Positions 38,369 to 47,181 of a DNA stretch of 64,000 nucleotides are shown here, piece by piece. The position numbers and the translations under genes are program-made. The notes beneath the pieces are model-generated. The model was not told the origin of the DNA, did no database searches, and worked only from the letters and a program-made list of their open reading frames with translations. Each line of letters begins with the position of its first letter. Position 1 is the stretch's first letter. This DNA is from Pararhizobium antarcticum (GTDB lineage Bacteria > Pseudomonadota > Alphaproteobacteria > Rhizobiales > Rhizobiaceae): assembly GCF_001885585.1 (NCBI RefSeq), contig NZ_LSRP01000118.1, forward strand, positions 1-64,000. The letters run 5' to 3'.

Positions 38369-38650
38369 TCAGCCCTGGATAACGTCCTGCCAGTCCGGAT
38401 GGCGCTGCGCCTGGGCGCGCATGAACGGGCAGAGCGGAATGATCTTCCAGCCACCCTTGCGGGCGGCGTCCACGGCATTCTGTGCCAGTGCCTGGCCGAT
38501 ACCCTTGCCGCGCAGTTCATCCGGAACTCCGGTATGATCGATAATGATCAACGTCGGCGAGGCCCTTGAATAGGTCATCTCGCCGGTGTGGCCATCAAGG
38601 GTGGCGCTATAGCGACCGTGCGATCCTGTTTCCTCGTTCTTGATATCCAT
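38369..38650 (-). CDS. Small GNAT-like N-acetyltransferase (YjdJ/Gcn5-related)
   Basis: A 93-aa compact acetyltransferase-like protein. The core VPDELRGKGIGQALAQNAVDAARKGGWKIIPLCPF carries the acetyl-CoA pyrophosphate loop (RGKGIG). The small size fits the short GNAT subfamily PF14542. Start 38650 gives MDIKNEETGSHGRYSATLDG; upstream residues to 38794 are not convincing. Substrate unknown. Confidence 0.85.
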   Translation of the reverse strand: MDIKNEETGSHGRYSATLDGHTGEMTYSRASPTLIIIDHTGVPDELRGKGIGQALAQNAVDAARKGGWKIIPLCPFMRAQAQRHPDWQDVIQG

Positions 38651-38839
38651 GGGCCTGCTTTCCTCGTGCGGGTCTTTTGATCGTCGCACGACTATGTAGG
38701 GTCGAGGTCCAGGAAAAAAGAGGATGGTCGGCGCTTCATTTTTTGGATTTCGCCACCGTTGTCGTTCCGTGCCCATTTTTCCTGCGCTCGGCATCGGCGT
38801 GTCAGCGCTTCTACAGGATTTGGCGGAAGCTGAGCGGCT

Positions 38840-41800
38840 TTAGGACCCCGTCGCTGTTCTGGCTGAATCGTATGCTGCCGCTACTGCGGCAAGCTGTTCC
38901 GGTCCGAGGGCTTGTACCTGTGCTGGGGTCAAGGCCTGGAGCTGGCTGACGCTGAGATTACGAATCTGGGTTGGAGAAAGACCGGGTAGCGCGCTTGTTC
39001 CGATGGCTGCGATATCGGCACTCGAGAATGTTGCAAATGCGGCATTGCCAATCGCCTGAATCTGCGTTGCCGTGAATTTTGCGATCTGTGCTGGCGTTAA
39101 CGCCTCCGCCTGCGCTGTCGTCAGGCCGGCGACGTGATCGGTTGCCAGGCCGCCAATTGCCGCTGGGCTTATGGCAGCGATCTGGGTGGCCGAGAGTACC
39201 GTGAGCCTCTCGGAGCCGAGGGCGGCAATCTGAAGCGCATTGAAGCTGCTGATCTGTGCAGGCGTGAGCGCTGATATCTGCGACGGAGTGAAGCCATTCA
39301 CCTGATAATAGGTCAGGTTCGCGATCTGGCCTGCGGTCAGCCCGGCAACTTGTTCGGGGTGAAGGGCTGAGACAAAGGATTCCGGCAACCCTGCAATCGC
39401 CTGCGTGTTGATTGCCGAAATGTCTGCGGCGGAGAAGGTTGAGAGTGCAGTATTGCCCAACGCGGCGATCTGCGTGGCACTCATCGCGCCGATTTGCGCG
39501 CTCGACAAACTGTCCACCTGCCCGGCCGAAAGCGCTGCCATCTGATCCGCTTTCAGGCCCGGAATTGCCTTGACGTCGATTGCTGCGATTTGGATTGGCG
39601 ACAATGCGCCGATGTTTGATGGTGAAAGAGCCGCGATCTGGGTTGCGCTCAAAACCGCGATCTGCGTGGGCGTGAATGCGTCGAGCTGGCCCGAACCGAA
39701 GCTCGCGATCTGGTCGCTCGTCAACGCCGCCACCTGACCTGTGGTCAAGGCTGCAAGCTGGTCAGAGCGTAAGGTTGCGATCTGCGGGGCGCTTAGCCCT
39801 GAAATGGCCGTGGTGCTGATTGCGGCTATGTCGCTCGCCGAGAAGGTTGACAGCGCCGCCGCACCGAGATTGCTCATCTGCGTCGAGGTCAGGGCGCCGA
39901 TCTGCGCTGTCGAAAGAGCGTCTATCTGCGAGATGGACAGGGCGGATATCTGCGCCGGCGTCAATCCCGCGATAGCCTTGGTCCCCAGCGCAGCAATCTG
40001 CTCGGCGGAAAGCGCGGCGATCCGGTCCGTCGTCAGGGCAGCCACCTGGGTCGGGCCGAGAGCCCCGAGCTGTGCAGTCGTCAGCCCGTTCATCTGTACT
40101 GCAGAGAGACTCGCCGCCTGGCCTCCCGTCATTCCGGCGATCTGGCTTGTCGTCAGCGCGGCCACCTGGTCAAGAGTGAGGCTGGCGATGCTGTCAGTGG
40201 TCAGACCGGGAAATGCGATCGGGTTGATCGCTGCGATTTTTGCGGGCGGGAAATTGGACAGGCTCCCGGCGGGCAGGGCTGCCACCTGCGTCACAGTCAG
40301 GGCACTGATCTGGGCGGTCGAAAGGCTGTCGATCTGGATCGTGCTCAAGGCGGCGACTTGCGCAGGCATCAATCCGACCACAGCTTTGGGGCTGAGGGCT
40401 GCAATTTGATCCGGAGAGAATGCTGCGAGGTTGTTGATCGGCAGCGCGGCGACCTGATTGGCGCTCAACGCCGTGATCTGTGCCGTACTCATGCCATCGA
40501 TCTGCGAAACGGTCAAAGCACCGATCTGTTCGGGTTTCATTGCGCCGAACTGGTTGGGCGTCATGGCGGCGATCTGCTGCTGAGTGAGTGATGCCACCGT
40601 CGCATTCGTCATGCCGGTGATGGCTGTTGTGTGGATCGCAGTGATCTCTTCGTCAAGGAACGTGGCAAGCCCGTGTGGCCCGAGGGCTGCAATCTGTGTC
40701 GCAGTCAGGCCGTTGACCTGGGCGGCAGTCAAGGCCTCGGTTTGGGTGGCCGAAAAATTTGCCATCTGTGCAGCCGTCAGGCCGCCGACAGTTTTTGTCG
40801 CCAGCGCTGCGATCTGATCCGCGGACAAAGCTGCTATGCCATCTGCCGTCAGCGCAGCAACCTGCGTCGCATTGAGGACGCGCACCTGTGCGACGCTCAA
40901 CGCGTTGACCTGCAACGGCTGAAGGCCGGCGATCTGGTTGGCTTTCAGGGCTGTGATCTGCGCCGTTGTCAAGGCTTCGATCTGTTCCGGCGCCAGCATG
41001 GCAATCTGCCCTGCGGAGAGACCTGGAATGGAAGCGGGCCTGATCGCCGCGATGTCGGCGGTCGAGAATGCTGCGAGGTCTTCCGCTGTGAACGCGGCCA
41101 CCTGCAGGATGCTGAGGCCTGCAACCTGGGAGGAGGTGAGTGCTTCCGCCTGCGCTGAGCTCAGATGAGAGATTTGTCCCGTCGTCAGACCCGCCATCGC
41201 TGCTGTGCTCAGGGAGGAAATTTGCTCAGTGGAAAGTGCCCTTATGCTCTCGTTGCTGAGCGCCGTGACATGGGCAGCATTCAGGCCACCGATCTGGGCT
41301 TTGGACAGGGCAGCGATCTGCGCCGGAGCCATGGCCGCAATCTGCGTGTTCTTCATTGCCCCAATCTGTGCCGTGGTGAATGCGGCAACCTGATCAAGAT
41401 CGAGGGCCGCCATATTCTGGAGCGACAGACCCGAGATGGCCTTTGCGCTGATGGCCTGAATTTTGGCGGCGGTCAGCGTTTCGACAGCGGCTGGCGTCAA
41501 GGCAGCGATTTGCGCTGTGCCGAGACTGCTGATCTGGGTTGGTGTCAGGGCCTCGGCCTGGGCGGGCGACAGGGACGAGATCTGGGCCGGCGACAGGCCT
41601 GCGATCGCCCGATTGCTCAGCGCAGTGACGTGCTCGGCGGACAGAACGGAAAGCTTGTCCGTTCCCAAAGCCGCAACCTGCGCCGCGGTGAGCACACGGA
41701 TCTGAGCCGTTGACCAGACGTCGATTTGCGATGGCGACATGTTCGCGATCTGAACCGGTTGAAAGGCGCCGATCTGGCTTTCGGTAAAGCTTGAGAATTG

Positions 41801-43105
41801 CTCAAGCGTGAGCGATGAGATTTGCGCTGTGGACAAGCCCGGAATGGCATTGGGTTTGATGGCCGCAATATCGGCGGATGAAAAAACAGCCAGTGCTTCT
41901 GTGCTGAGCGCAGCCACCTGTTTGGTGCTCAGGCTTCCGATCTGAGCCGGAGTCATGGCATCGACCTGGGCTCCGCTCAAGGCAGCGATATGCGCCGGCG
42001 TTAATCCGGCGATCGCCTTCGTGTTGAGGGCGGCGATCTGTCCCGTCGAGAATGAGGAGAGTTTTTCCGTCGTCAGTGCGGCAATCTGGACGGCGCTGAG
42101 GGAGCGCACCTGCGGCTCCGTCAACGCGCCGATCTGTGACATGGAAAAGAAGGCCATCTGTGCGGGTTTCAAGATGGCGATCTGGCTTGGCGTCAGCGCG
42201 GTAACCTGGTCCGTCGTCAGTGCGCCAATCTGCTCGGCAGTCAGGCCCGAGATCGCAGAGGTGTTGATTGCTGCAATATCGTCGTTGGAGAAGGTCGAAA
42301 GCGCCTGCGGACCCAAGGCTGTGATGTGCCTCGCACTCATCTGCCGGACCTGGCCAGAGGTTAGCGCCTCGGCCTGCGTGGTCGTCAGTACCGCAAGCTG
42401 GGCAGAGGTGAAACCGGGGATTGCCTTGGTGCTGATCGCACCGATCTGCTCGCTGGACAGACCTGCAATGTTTGCTGTCGATAAAGCGGAAAGTTGCGTG
42501 GCGGTGATCGCCCCAATCTGCTGCTTTGTGAATGCGCCGAGCTGCGATACGGAAAAGGCTGCAACCTGACTGTCCCTCATGAACCCGATCTGGGCTGGTG
42601 TCAGCGCGGTGACCTGGTCGACGCTCAGGGCCGCGATCTGGTCGTTGGTCAGGCCCCGGATGGCTTTCGTGTTGATCGCCGCAATGTCGGCGGTCGAGAA
42701 GGATGCAAGATCGGAGGCACTGAGCGACGCGATCTGCGCGGAACTCAGTGCGGCGATCTGGGAAGGATTGAAAGCCTCTGCCTGCGCGGTGCTCAGACCG
42801 GCAATCTGACTTGTCGTGAGCGCTGCAACCTGCGCCGTCTTCAGCGTGGCAATCTTGTCGGGCGAAATAGCCGCCAATTGATCCAGTGTCAGTCCGACGA
42901 CCGCTTTTGGGGATATCGAAGCCATCTGATCGTTGTTCAAGCTCTGGATGCTGTTTTGCTGAAGCGCTGCAACCTGGACAGACGATAGCGCTCCCAGTTG
43001 GGAGCTCGACAATGCGGCAATATCGTCAGGATTCCAGGTGGCGACGATGGACGGCGCAAGGGCTCTGATCTGGAGAGTGCTGAATGAAGATATCATCGAT
43101 GTCAT
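38840..43105 (-). CDS. Giant octapeptide-repeat protein (175 octads, 10/7 hierarchy)
   Basis: A 1421-aa protein consisting of a 9-residue N-terminus, 175 consecutive octapeptides, and a 12-residue tail; 9 + 1400 + 12 accounts for every residue, with no indel. The octad consensus is x-x-Q-[IV]-x-[AG]-[LMF]-[ST]. Every octad ends in Ser/Thr and has Gln three residues later, the pattern of a helix N-capping box, so a short-helix solenoid is likely (inference). A special octad of type xxAIxGLx marks unit borders 20 times; the gaps between them are 10 or 7 octads and alternate strictly after the first two. No signal peptide, membrane helix or C-terminal RTX signal is seen. Family unknown to me. 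The ATG has a weak ribosome-binding site. Confidence 0.88.
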   Translation of the reverse strand: MTSMISSFSTLQIRALAPSIVATWNPDDIAALSSSQLGALSSVQVAALQQNSIQSLNNDQMASISPKAVVGLTLDQLAAISPDKIATLKTAQVAALTTSQIAGLSTAQAEAFNPSQIAALSSAQIASLSASDLASFSTADIAAINTKAIRGLTNDQIAALSVDQVTALTPAQIGFMRDSQVAAFSVSQLGAFTKQQIGAITATQLSALSTANIAGLSSEQIGAISTKAIPGFTSAQLAVLTTTQAEALTSGQVRQMSARHITALGPQALSTFSNDDIAAINTSAISGLTAEQIGALTTDQVTALTPSQIAILKPAQMAFFSMSQIGALTEPQVRSLSAVQIAALTTEKLSSFSTGQIAALNTKAIAGLTPAHIAALSGAQVDAMTPAQIGSLSTKQVAALSTEALAVFSSADIAAIKPNAIPGLSTAQISSLTLEQFSSFTESQIGAFQPVQIANMSPSQIDVWSTAQIRVLTAAQVAALGTDKLSVLSAEHVTALSNRAIAGLSPAQISSLSPAQAEALTPTQISSLGTAQIAALTPAAVETLTAAKIQAISAKAISGLSLQNMAALDLDQVAAFTTAQIGAMKNTQIAAMAPAQIAALSKAQIGGLNAAHVTALSNESIRALSTEQISSLSTAAMAGLTTGQISHLSSAQAEALTSSQVAGLSILQVAAFTAEDLAAFSTADIAAIRPASIPGLSAGQIAMLAPEQIEALTTAQITALKANQIAGLQPLQVNALSVAQVRVLNATQVAALTADGIAALSADQIAALATKTVGGLTAAQMANFSATQTEALTAAQVNGLTATQIAALGPHGLATFLDEEITAIHTTAITGMTNATVASLTQQQIAAMTPNQFGAMKPEQIGALTVSQIDGMSTAQITALSANQVAALPINNLAAFSPDQIAALSPKAVVGLMPAQVAALSTIQIDSLSTAQISALTVTQVAALPAGSLSNFPPAKIAAINPIAFPGLTTDSIASLTLDQVAALTTSQIAGMTGGQAASLSAVQMNGLTTAQLGALGPTQVAALTTDRIAALSAEQIAALGTKAIAGLTPAQISALSISQIDALSTAQIGALTSTQMSNLGAAALSTFSASDIAAISTTAISGLSAPQIATLRSDQLAALTTGQVAALTSDQIASFGSGQLDAFTPTQIAVLSATQIAALSPSNIGALSPIQIAAIDVKAIPGLKADQMAALSAGQVDSLSSAQIGAMSATQIAALGNTALSTFSAADISAINTQAIAGLPESFVSALHPEQVAGLTAGQIANLTYYQVNGFTPSQISALTPAQISSFNALQIAALGSERLTVLSATQIAAISPAAIGGLATDHVAGLTTAQAEALTPAQIAKFTATQIQAIGNAAFATFSSADIAAIGTSALPGLSPTQIRNLSVSQLQALTPAQVQALGPEQLAAVAAAYDSARTATGS
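38879..43078 (-). repeat. 24-bp coding tandem repeat with 408-bp higher-order unit
   Basis: 175 in-frame copies of a degenerate 24-base unit. The markers place a higher-order unit of 17 octads (10 + 7, i.e. 136 aa or 408 bases), about nine full copies from residue 146 onward. Individual copies differ in many positions, so this is not a recent expansion. Confidence 0.93.
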
Positions 43106-43713
43106 GTGCGGAGACTTTCAGTGGCTCGTTTCGATGCTACCCACACAGTCAGCAGCAGCGCCCACATTGAGTGGCAACGCTATCATCACAACTGCAGGTA
43201 ACGCGATGCCACTCTGAAGTACGGGTCAACGCTTGCTTCAGGCTGGAGACTGCTCGACGACAGGTCAAAACCACGTGATGACGCGGGCGCGCGTCACAAC
43301 CTCAGGGGGATGTCGGTTCGGCCGTCGGTGACGTGATTGTGGGCTATTGTCATGGCGAACACGCCATTTTCAACGCTCCATTCCGTATCGTCGTTTCCAG
43401 ACCCCGGAGACGGTGGCTTTGCTGCACGGTATTGCACACCGCTCCCAGATCAGTGGATCCGTCGCACGGCTTTTGTCGCTCTTGTCGAAATGGCGGATGA
43501 TGGGTGTCATGCTGGTGGCGCTGGCTATCTCGCATCACAGACCAGACCAGACCAGAGGTGTCGCCTTTTGCCTCTACCCAGCCCGGTGTCTGGTTTCAGG
43601 CAGCCTTGGCGATCGTATCCGGGGTGCTGCAAAACATCGGGCGGCCGCAGATCTCTCCGCGGCCGCCCGAATGAAGGCAAAGTGTCGCTTCAGGTTTCCC
43701 CGAGCGCACTGTG
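43106..43713. other. 608-base region between the octad gene and sciP
   Basis: No convincing gene on either strand. It holds the upstream region of the octapeptide-repeat gene and, near its other end, the terminator-like hairpin for the sciP-like gene. Short frames (43337-43841) lie antisense to the sciP-like gene and are rejected. Confidence 0.6.
43637..43670 (-). terminator. GC-rich hairpin after the sciP-like gene
   Basis: A perfect 12-bp palindromic stem TCGGGCGGCCGC / GCGGCCGCCCGA around AGATCTCTCC, 44 bases past the stop. On the minus strand it is followed by TGTTTTG, so termination would be weak or factor-assisted. Confidence 0.6.
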
Positions 43714-43989
43714 TCAGTGACGGTACTGCTGGATGCGCGTTGTGCGCAGGCCAGCCAGACCATGGTCAGAAATGGAGGACTGCCAGGAGAGGAATTCTTC
43801 GACTGTCAGGGTATAGCGTTCGCAGGCTTCTTCGAGGCTGAGTAGGCCGCCACGAACGGCGGCAACCACTTCAGCCTTCCGTCTGATGACCCATCGCCGC
43901 GTATTGGCGGGCGGCAGATCGGCAATCGTCAGGGGGCTGCCATCGGGTCCGATGACATATTTCACGCGGGGTCGTATCATTTCGGTCAT
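43714..43989 (-). CDS. sciP: SciP-like DUF1153 protein, probable CtrA inhibitor
   Basis: A 91-aa helix-turn-helix protein. YVIGPDGSPLTIADLPPANTRRWVIRRKAEVVAAVRGGLLSLEEACERY is the conserved DUF1153 core. In Caulobacter SciP (92 aa) binds CtrA and blocks RNA polymerase recruitment at CtrA promoters in G1. The match in length and core is good. The symbol transfers that role by homology and by the nearby ctrA; direct function here is not shown. A CtrA-like site lies 54 bases upstream. Confidence 0.82.
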   Translation of the reverse strand: MTEMIRPRVKYVIGPDGSPLTIADLPPANTRRWVIRRKAEVVAAVRGGLLSLEEACERYTLTVEEFLSWQSSISDHGLAGLRTTRIQQYRH

Positions 43990-44042
43990 CGGACTCTCTA
44001 CACATACGCAAGACCATATTCAGGCAACTTACCCTGCCACAT

Positions 44043-44059
44043 TTAACATTTGCCTAAAC
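44043..44059. promoter_or_regulatory. Near-consensus CtrA-type box upstream of sciP
   Basis: TTAA (44043-44046), CATTTGC, CTAAAC (44054-44059). One mismatch from TTAA-N7-TTAAC. In Caulobacter sciP is itself a CtrA target. Confidence 0.42.
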
Positions 44060-44370
44060 CGCCGGTAACAATTTGCTCATAATTTGAGGGACTTCACGGG
44101 GATGTTGTCAGGCCCTGTCCGTGGATGGCACAGGCTTCCCGGTTTGCTGGTCCGGCTGCGCAGAAAATAGGCATGCAGACTGTCTTGCACAAACACTGGT
44201 CATGGAGAAAACGGGCCATTTTCCGCTGAATTGGTGGCGCATGGGAGCCATGCAAATATATCTGTTCAATTTGCATAAAAATGTTGCTATACAAGGACAG
44301 AAATTGAGCATGAGCATCTTTGTGATGTTCCCGGAATGCTCTTTGTCGCATCACATTATTTTCAGACTAG

Positions 44371-44420
44371 GCCCTGTTGCTTAACGGGCAATCAAAGAGG
44401 CGCTTTCGAGCGCTTTTTTA
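44371..44420 (+). ncRNA. Candidate small-RNA 3' end with UUCG terminator
   Basis: GCCC...GGGC (44371-44389) is followed by a terminator hairpin: CGCT (44401-44404), TTCG tetraloop, AGCG (44409-44412), with extended pairing and a TTTTTT tail. There is no plus-strand gene between 43990 and 44510, so a plus-strand transcript ending here would be non-coding or very short. Its 5' end is not determined. Confidence 0.42.
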
Positions 44421-44510
44421 TGTTTGGTCCGATGTGTTGCTGCAGAAAAATTCCGGATCCCTGGAATTTTTTGGTGCCGGCGCGATGGTCCGGCTGATTG
44501 GTGATCAAGA

Positions 44511-45230
44511 ATGAAAGACCCCGAAAAACTGGCCTTGCGCAGCGAGGCCTATACTGATTTTCTGTTCGGCATGTCTGCCCCTGTCATCCAGACGGAATAT
44601 GAAGTGCTTCATCTGATGCGTCAGTGTGCGACGCAGTTCGGCTTTAACCACTTCATGATCGCACGTATGCCTTTCGGAGAGCAGCAACGCTTTTCCGAAC
44701 GATTGGTGCTGAGCAGCTGGCCTGCAGAACTTGTGCGCCAGTATGATGCCGCGGGGCTGTTTCATTCATCGGCCCTTGTCGAGCGGCTTCGGCAGACAAA
44801 GCTGCCGATCTCCGGCGAGGCGGCCCTTCTTTTCGGGGAAGGCATAGCCATGGTTCAGCCGGGTATGAACCGGATTTTCTCGATCACCCTGCACACGACC
44901 TATGGCGAACCGTTCATCGTCACCCTTTTCGGCACGCGCTGCGAACTTGAAAGGCAGCAGGCTGCAGACCTCTGTCTTGCTCTGCTGCAGGTGTTCGAGA
45001 CGCTGGAGCGCACATTTGATGCCGGTATTTCAGTCCGCGATCGCCTCTCGGCCCGCGAAATCGAATGCTTGCGCTGGGCTGCAGCGGGCAAAAGCAGCGA
45101 CGAAATCGCCACTATTCTCGGCATATCTGTCTACACTGTCTCCAGCTATTTCAAGACGGCGACAAAAAAGCTCGATTCCGTCAACCGCATGCAGGCGATT
45201 GCCCGCGCGATGCGCCTGAAGATCATCTGA
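44511..45230 (+). CDS. LuxR-family regulator with atypical ligand site
   Basis: A 239-aa protein. The N-terminal autoinducer-binding-type domain spans about residues 20-165; the C-terminal LuxR helix-turn-helix spans about 175-235 (LSAREIECLRWAAAGKSSDEIATILGISVYTVSSYF). Aligned to classic receptors, conserved Trp57 corresponds to Leu74, Asp70 to Ser87 and Pro71 to Ala88; only Tyr61 (Tyr78) is kept. Acyl-homoserine-lactone binding is therefore unlikely in the usual form. No luxI-type synthase is in the window. Regulon unknown. Confidence 0.82.
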   Translation: MKDPEKLALRSEAYTDFLFGMSAPVIQTEYEVLHLMRQCATQFGFNHFMIARMPFGEQQRFSERLVLSSWPAELVRQYDAAGLFHSSALVERLRQTKLPISGEAALLFGEGIAMVQPGMNRIFSITLHTTYGEPFIVTLFGTRCELERQQAADLCLALLQVFETLERTFDAGISVRDRLSAREIECLRWAAAGKSSDEIATILGISVYTVSSYFKTATKKLDSVNRMQAIARAMRLKII

Positions 45231-45409
45231 TCGTGTCAAGACGCCAAGGGCAGGGGATTGCGTTTCCCTTGCTTGCTGGCGTTCGACTTTCTATATAGCG
45301 ACTGTGCCGGCCAGCGGCAGAACGCCTGCAGACGGGAGTTCTGGCGATTTGGCCGATTGCCCGAAAAAGGGTATGGTCGCCGACAGGCAATAAGACCGGA
45401 TTGGATGCC

Positions 45410-46606
45410 GTGAACAGTCTCGATTTTGATCGCAAGCCCGAAGACACCCGTGTCGTCGTCGCCATGTCCGGCGGCGTTGACAGTTCCGTGGTCGCCGGCA
45501 TCCTGAAACGCCAGGGGTATGATGTGCTTGGCATCACGCTGCAGCTCTATGATCATGGCGCTGCCGTGCATCGTGCGGGCTCCTGTTGCGCCGGCCAGGA
45601 CATCGACGATGCGCGCCGGGTCTGTGAGGTTCTGGGCATCCCGCACTATGTTCTCGACTACGAACAGCGTTTTCGCGAAACGGTGATCAATCCCTTTGCC
45701 GAAAGCTATGTGGCCGGCGAGACGCCGATCCCCTGCGTCGCCTGCAATCAGACGGTCAAGTTTGCCGATCTTCTCGCAACCGCACGCGATTTGGGTGCCG
45801 ATGCGCTGGCGACGGGCCACTATATCCGGTCGAAGGCCCATCCGCAGCCGGATGCGCCCGGCCGCCGCGCGCTGTTCCGGCCGACCGATGCCGACCGCGA
45901 CCAGAGCTATTTTCTTTTTGCCACAACGCAGGAGCAGATCGATTATCTGCGTTTCCCGCTCGGCCACCTGACCAAGGCTGAAACCCGGGCGCTGGCGGAA
46001 GACATGGGCCTCGTTGTTGCCAAGAAGGCAGACAGTCAGGACATCTGTTTCGTGCCGCAGGGTAAATATGCCGATATCATCAACAAGCTGAAGCCGAATG
46101 CGGCGCTGGCGGGTGATATCGTCCATCTGGACGGACGCGTGCTCGGCAGCCATGACGGCATCCTGCATTACACAATCGGGCAGCGCCGCGGTATCGGCGT
46201 GGCCACCGGCGAGCCGCTGTATGTGGTGCACCTCGACGCCCGCTCGCGCCGCGTCATCGTCGGCCCGAAGGAGGCGCTGGAAACGCGCCGCGTCTATCTG
46301 CGCGACATCAACTGGCTTGGCGATGGCGACATCCATGACGTGGCTGCCAAAGGCTTTGCCTGCTTTGCCAAGGTGCGCTCCACCCGTCAGCCGGCACCGG
46401 CGATCCTGCATGCCGACAGCCATGGTATTTCCGTCGAGCTGCTGGAAGGCGAGGCCGGGGTTGCGCCGGGTCAGGCCTGCGCGCTCTATTCGGGCATTGG
46501 TGAGGACGCCCGCGTTTATGGTGGCGGCTTCATTCTGCGGTCGGAACGCGAGGCGGCAGCGGAAGCCGCACTGAAGGACCTGCTGCAGACCGTGGCGGCG
46601 GCCTGA
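45410..46606 (+). CDS. mnmA: tRNA-specific 2-thiouridylase MnmA
   Basis: A 398-aa enzyme that puts sulfur on U34 of Lys, Glu and Gln tRNAs. The PP-loop [16 protein letters not shown] (about residues 12-27), the first catalytic Cys in [11 protein letters not shown] (about 110) and the second in [10 protein letters not shown] (about 210) are present, as is [11 protein letters not shown]. Translation starts at GTG 45410 or TTG 45401; the former gives the conserved MNSLDF. A tRNA-Met gene follows by 168 bases, and the TusA-like gene of the window could be a sulfur donor. Confidence 0.96.
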   Translation: MNSLDFDRKPEDTRVVVAMSGGVDSSVVAGILKRQGYDVLGITLQLYDHGAAVHRAGSCCAGQDIDDARRVCEVLGIPHYVLDYEQRFRETVINPFAESYVAGETPIPCVACNQTVKFADLLATARDLGADALATGHYIRSKAHPQPDAPGRRALFRPTDADRDQSYFLFATTQEQIDYLRFPLGHLTKAETRALAEDMGLVVAKKADSQDICFVPQGKYADIINKLKPNAALAGDIVHLDGRVLGSHDGILHYTIGQRRGIGVATGEPLYVVHLDARSRRVIVGPKEALETRRVYLRDINWLGDGDIHDVAAKGFACFAKVRSTRQPAPAILHADSHGISVELLEGEAGVAPGQACALYSGIGEDARVYGGGFILRSEREAAAEAALKDLLQTVAAA

Positions 46607-46774
46607 TCAAAGGTGTCGACTGCCGTCCTCCGCACCTTGGCGGGCGGTTGTCCGCCGGGTTCGGAAAACTTCCATTTTTTTGAAACGGCTTGGCTTGACA
46701 CCGGCATGAACCGCACCTTATAAGCCGCCATCTGTTGACGGCAACGCGGCCAAAACCGCTGTTTCCGTCCACTC

Positions 46775-46851
46775 GGCGGGGTAGCTCAGTTGGTTAGAGC
46801 ACGGGAATCATAATCCTGGGGTCGGGGGTTCGAGTCCCTCTCCCGCTACCA
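46775..46851 (+). tRNA. tRNA-Met (anticodon CAT), CCA encoded
   Basis: 77 bases forming a full cloverleaf. The acceptor GGCGGGG pairs with TCCCGCT (two G-U pairs), the D-stem is GCTC/GAGC, the anticodon loop is ATCATAA giving CAU, and the T-arm is GGGGG-TTCGAGT-CCCTC. Discriminator A and genomic CCA follow. With anticodon CAU it could be elongator Met or, after TilS modification, Ile(AUA). Elongator Met is more likely, but not proved. Confidence 0.93.
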
Positions 46852-47181
46852 TATCAATCTTTGTCTTGATTTTGACACAGTCACTCCCTATATAACTTCC
46901 ATCGGCATTGCTGGTGAGCGTCCCAAAACTTCGCGGATGTTCGCAATGTCTTCGTCGCTTGAGCCTTTTGACCACGGATGTACTGGCACAAGTGATAAAG
47001 CGACGGACACGAAGGTCGGTGCGGTTTCGCCCCGACCTTTTTTGTTGTCGATCATCATCTTCAAGAATGTGTTTTCGCTGATATGGCGCCGTTGATGCGG
47101 CGTATATCACGCGTCCGGACGCCCACGGATCGATTCAAGCGATCACGTGGGCAACCCTTTGGCCTCAGCTCAGTCGCTGCA
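46852..47181. other. Region downstream of tRNA-Met, no gene seen
   Basis: About 330 bases. It holds the terminator at 47012-47045. The minus-strand frame at 46808-47110 ends in VAGEGLEPPTPGL, a peptide that arises from reading a tRNA backwards, so it is not a gene. No integrase fragment is recognisable. Confidence 0.6.
47012..47045 (+). terminator. Terminator downstream of tRNA-Met
   Basis: AAGGTCGG / CCGACCTT stem with a 12-base loop and a TTTTTT run, 160 bases beyond the tRNA. Confidence 0.85.

Larger units (their letters stand above)
43990..44510. other. 521-base intergenic region with orphan terminator, upstream of luxR gene
   Basis: Between divergent sciP and the LuxR-type gene. It contains the CtrA-like site at 44043, an A/T-rich stretch, and a strong plus-strand terminator (44396-44420) with no plus-strand gene before it. 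Frames such as 44121-44384 lack a ribosome-binding site and have no family features, so I leave them out. Confidence 0.55.

Noticed and set aside
39741-43068. Several plus-strand frames opposite the octapeptide array
   Set aside because: They are periodic shadows of the 24-base repeat, with no start signals and no domain features.
38879-43078. CRISPR-like regular repetition with a 24-base period
   Set aside because: No spacers, no identical repeats; all units are in-frame codons of one protein, and no cas genes are present.
43337-43841. Plus-strand frames of 127 and 164 aa
   Set aside because: They overlap the sciP-like gene antisense, lack ribosome-binding sites and show no family features.
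44121-44384. 87-aa plus-strand frame before the luxR-type gene
   Set aside because: No ribosome-binding site and no conserved features; a non-coding RNA explains the terminator at least as well.
46808-47110. Minus-strand 100-aa frame ending in VAGEGLEPPTPGL
   Set aside because: It reads across the tRNA-Met gene backwards; this peptide ending is a known artefact of antisense tRNA.
46775-47110. tRNA-Met 3' end as an integration site with a mobile element
   Set aside because: No integrase, no repeated tRNA end and no change in gene content downstream were seen.
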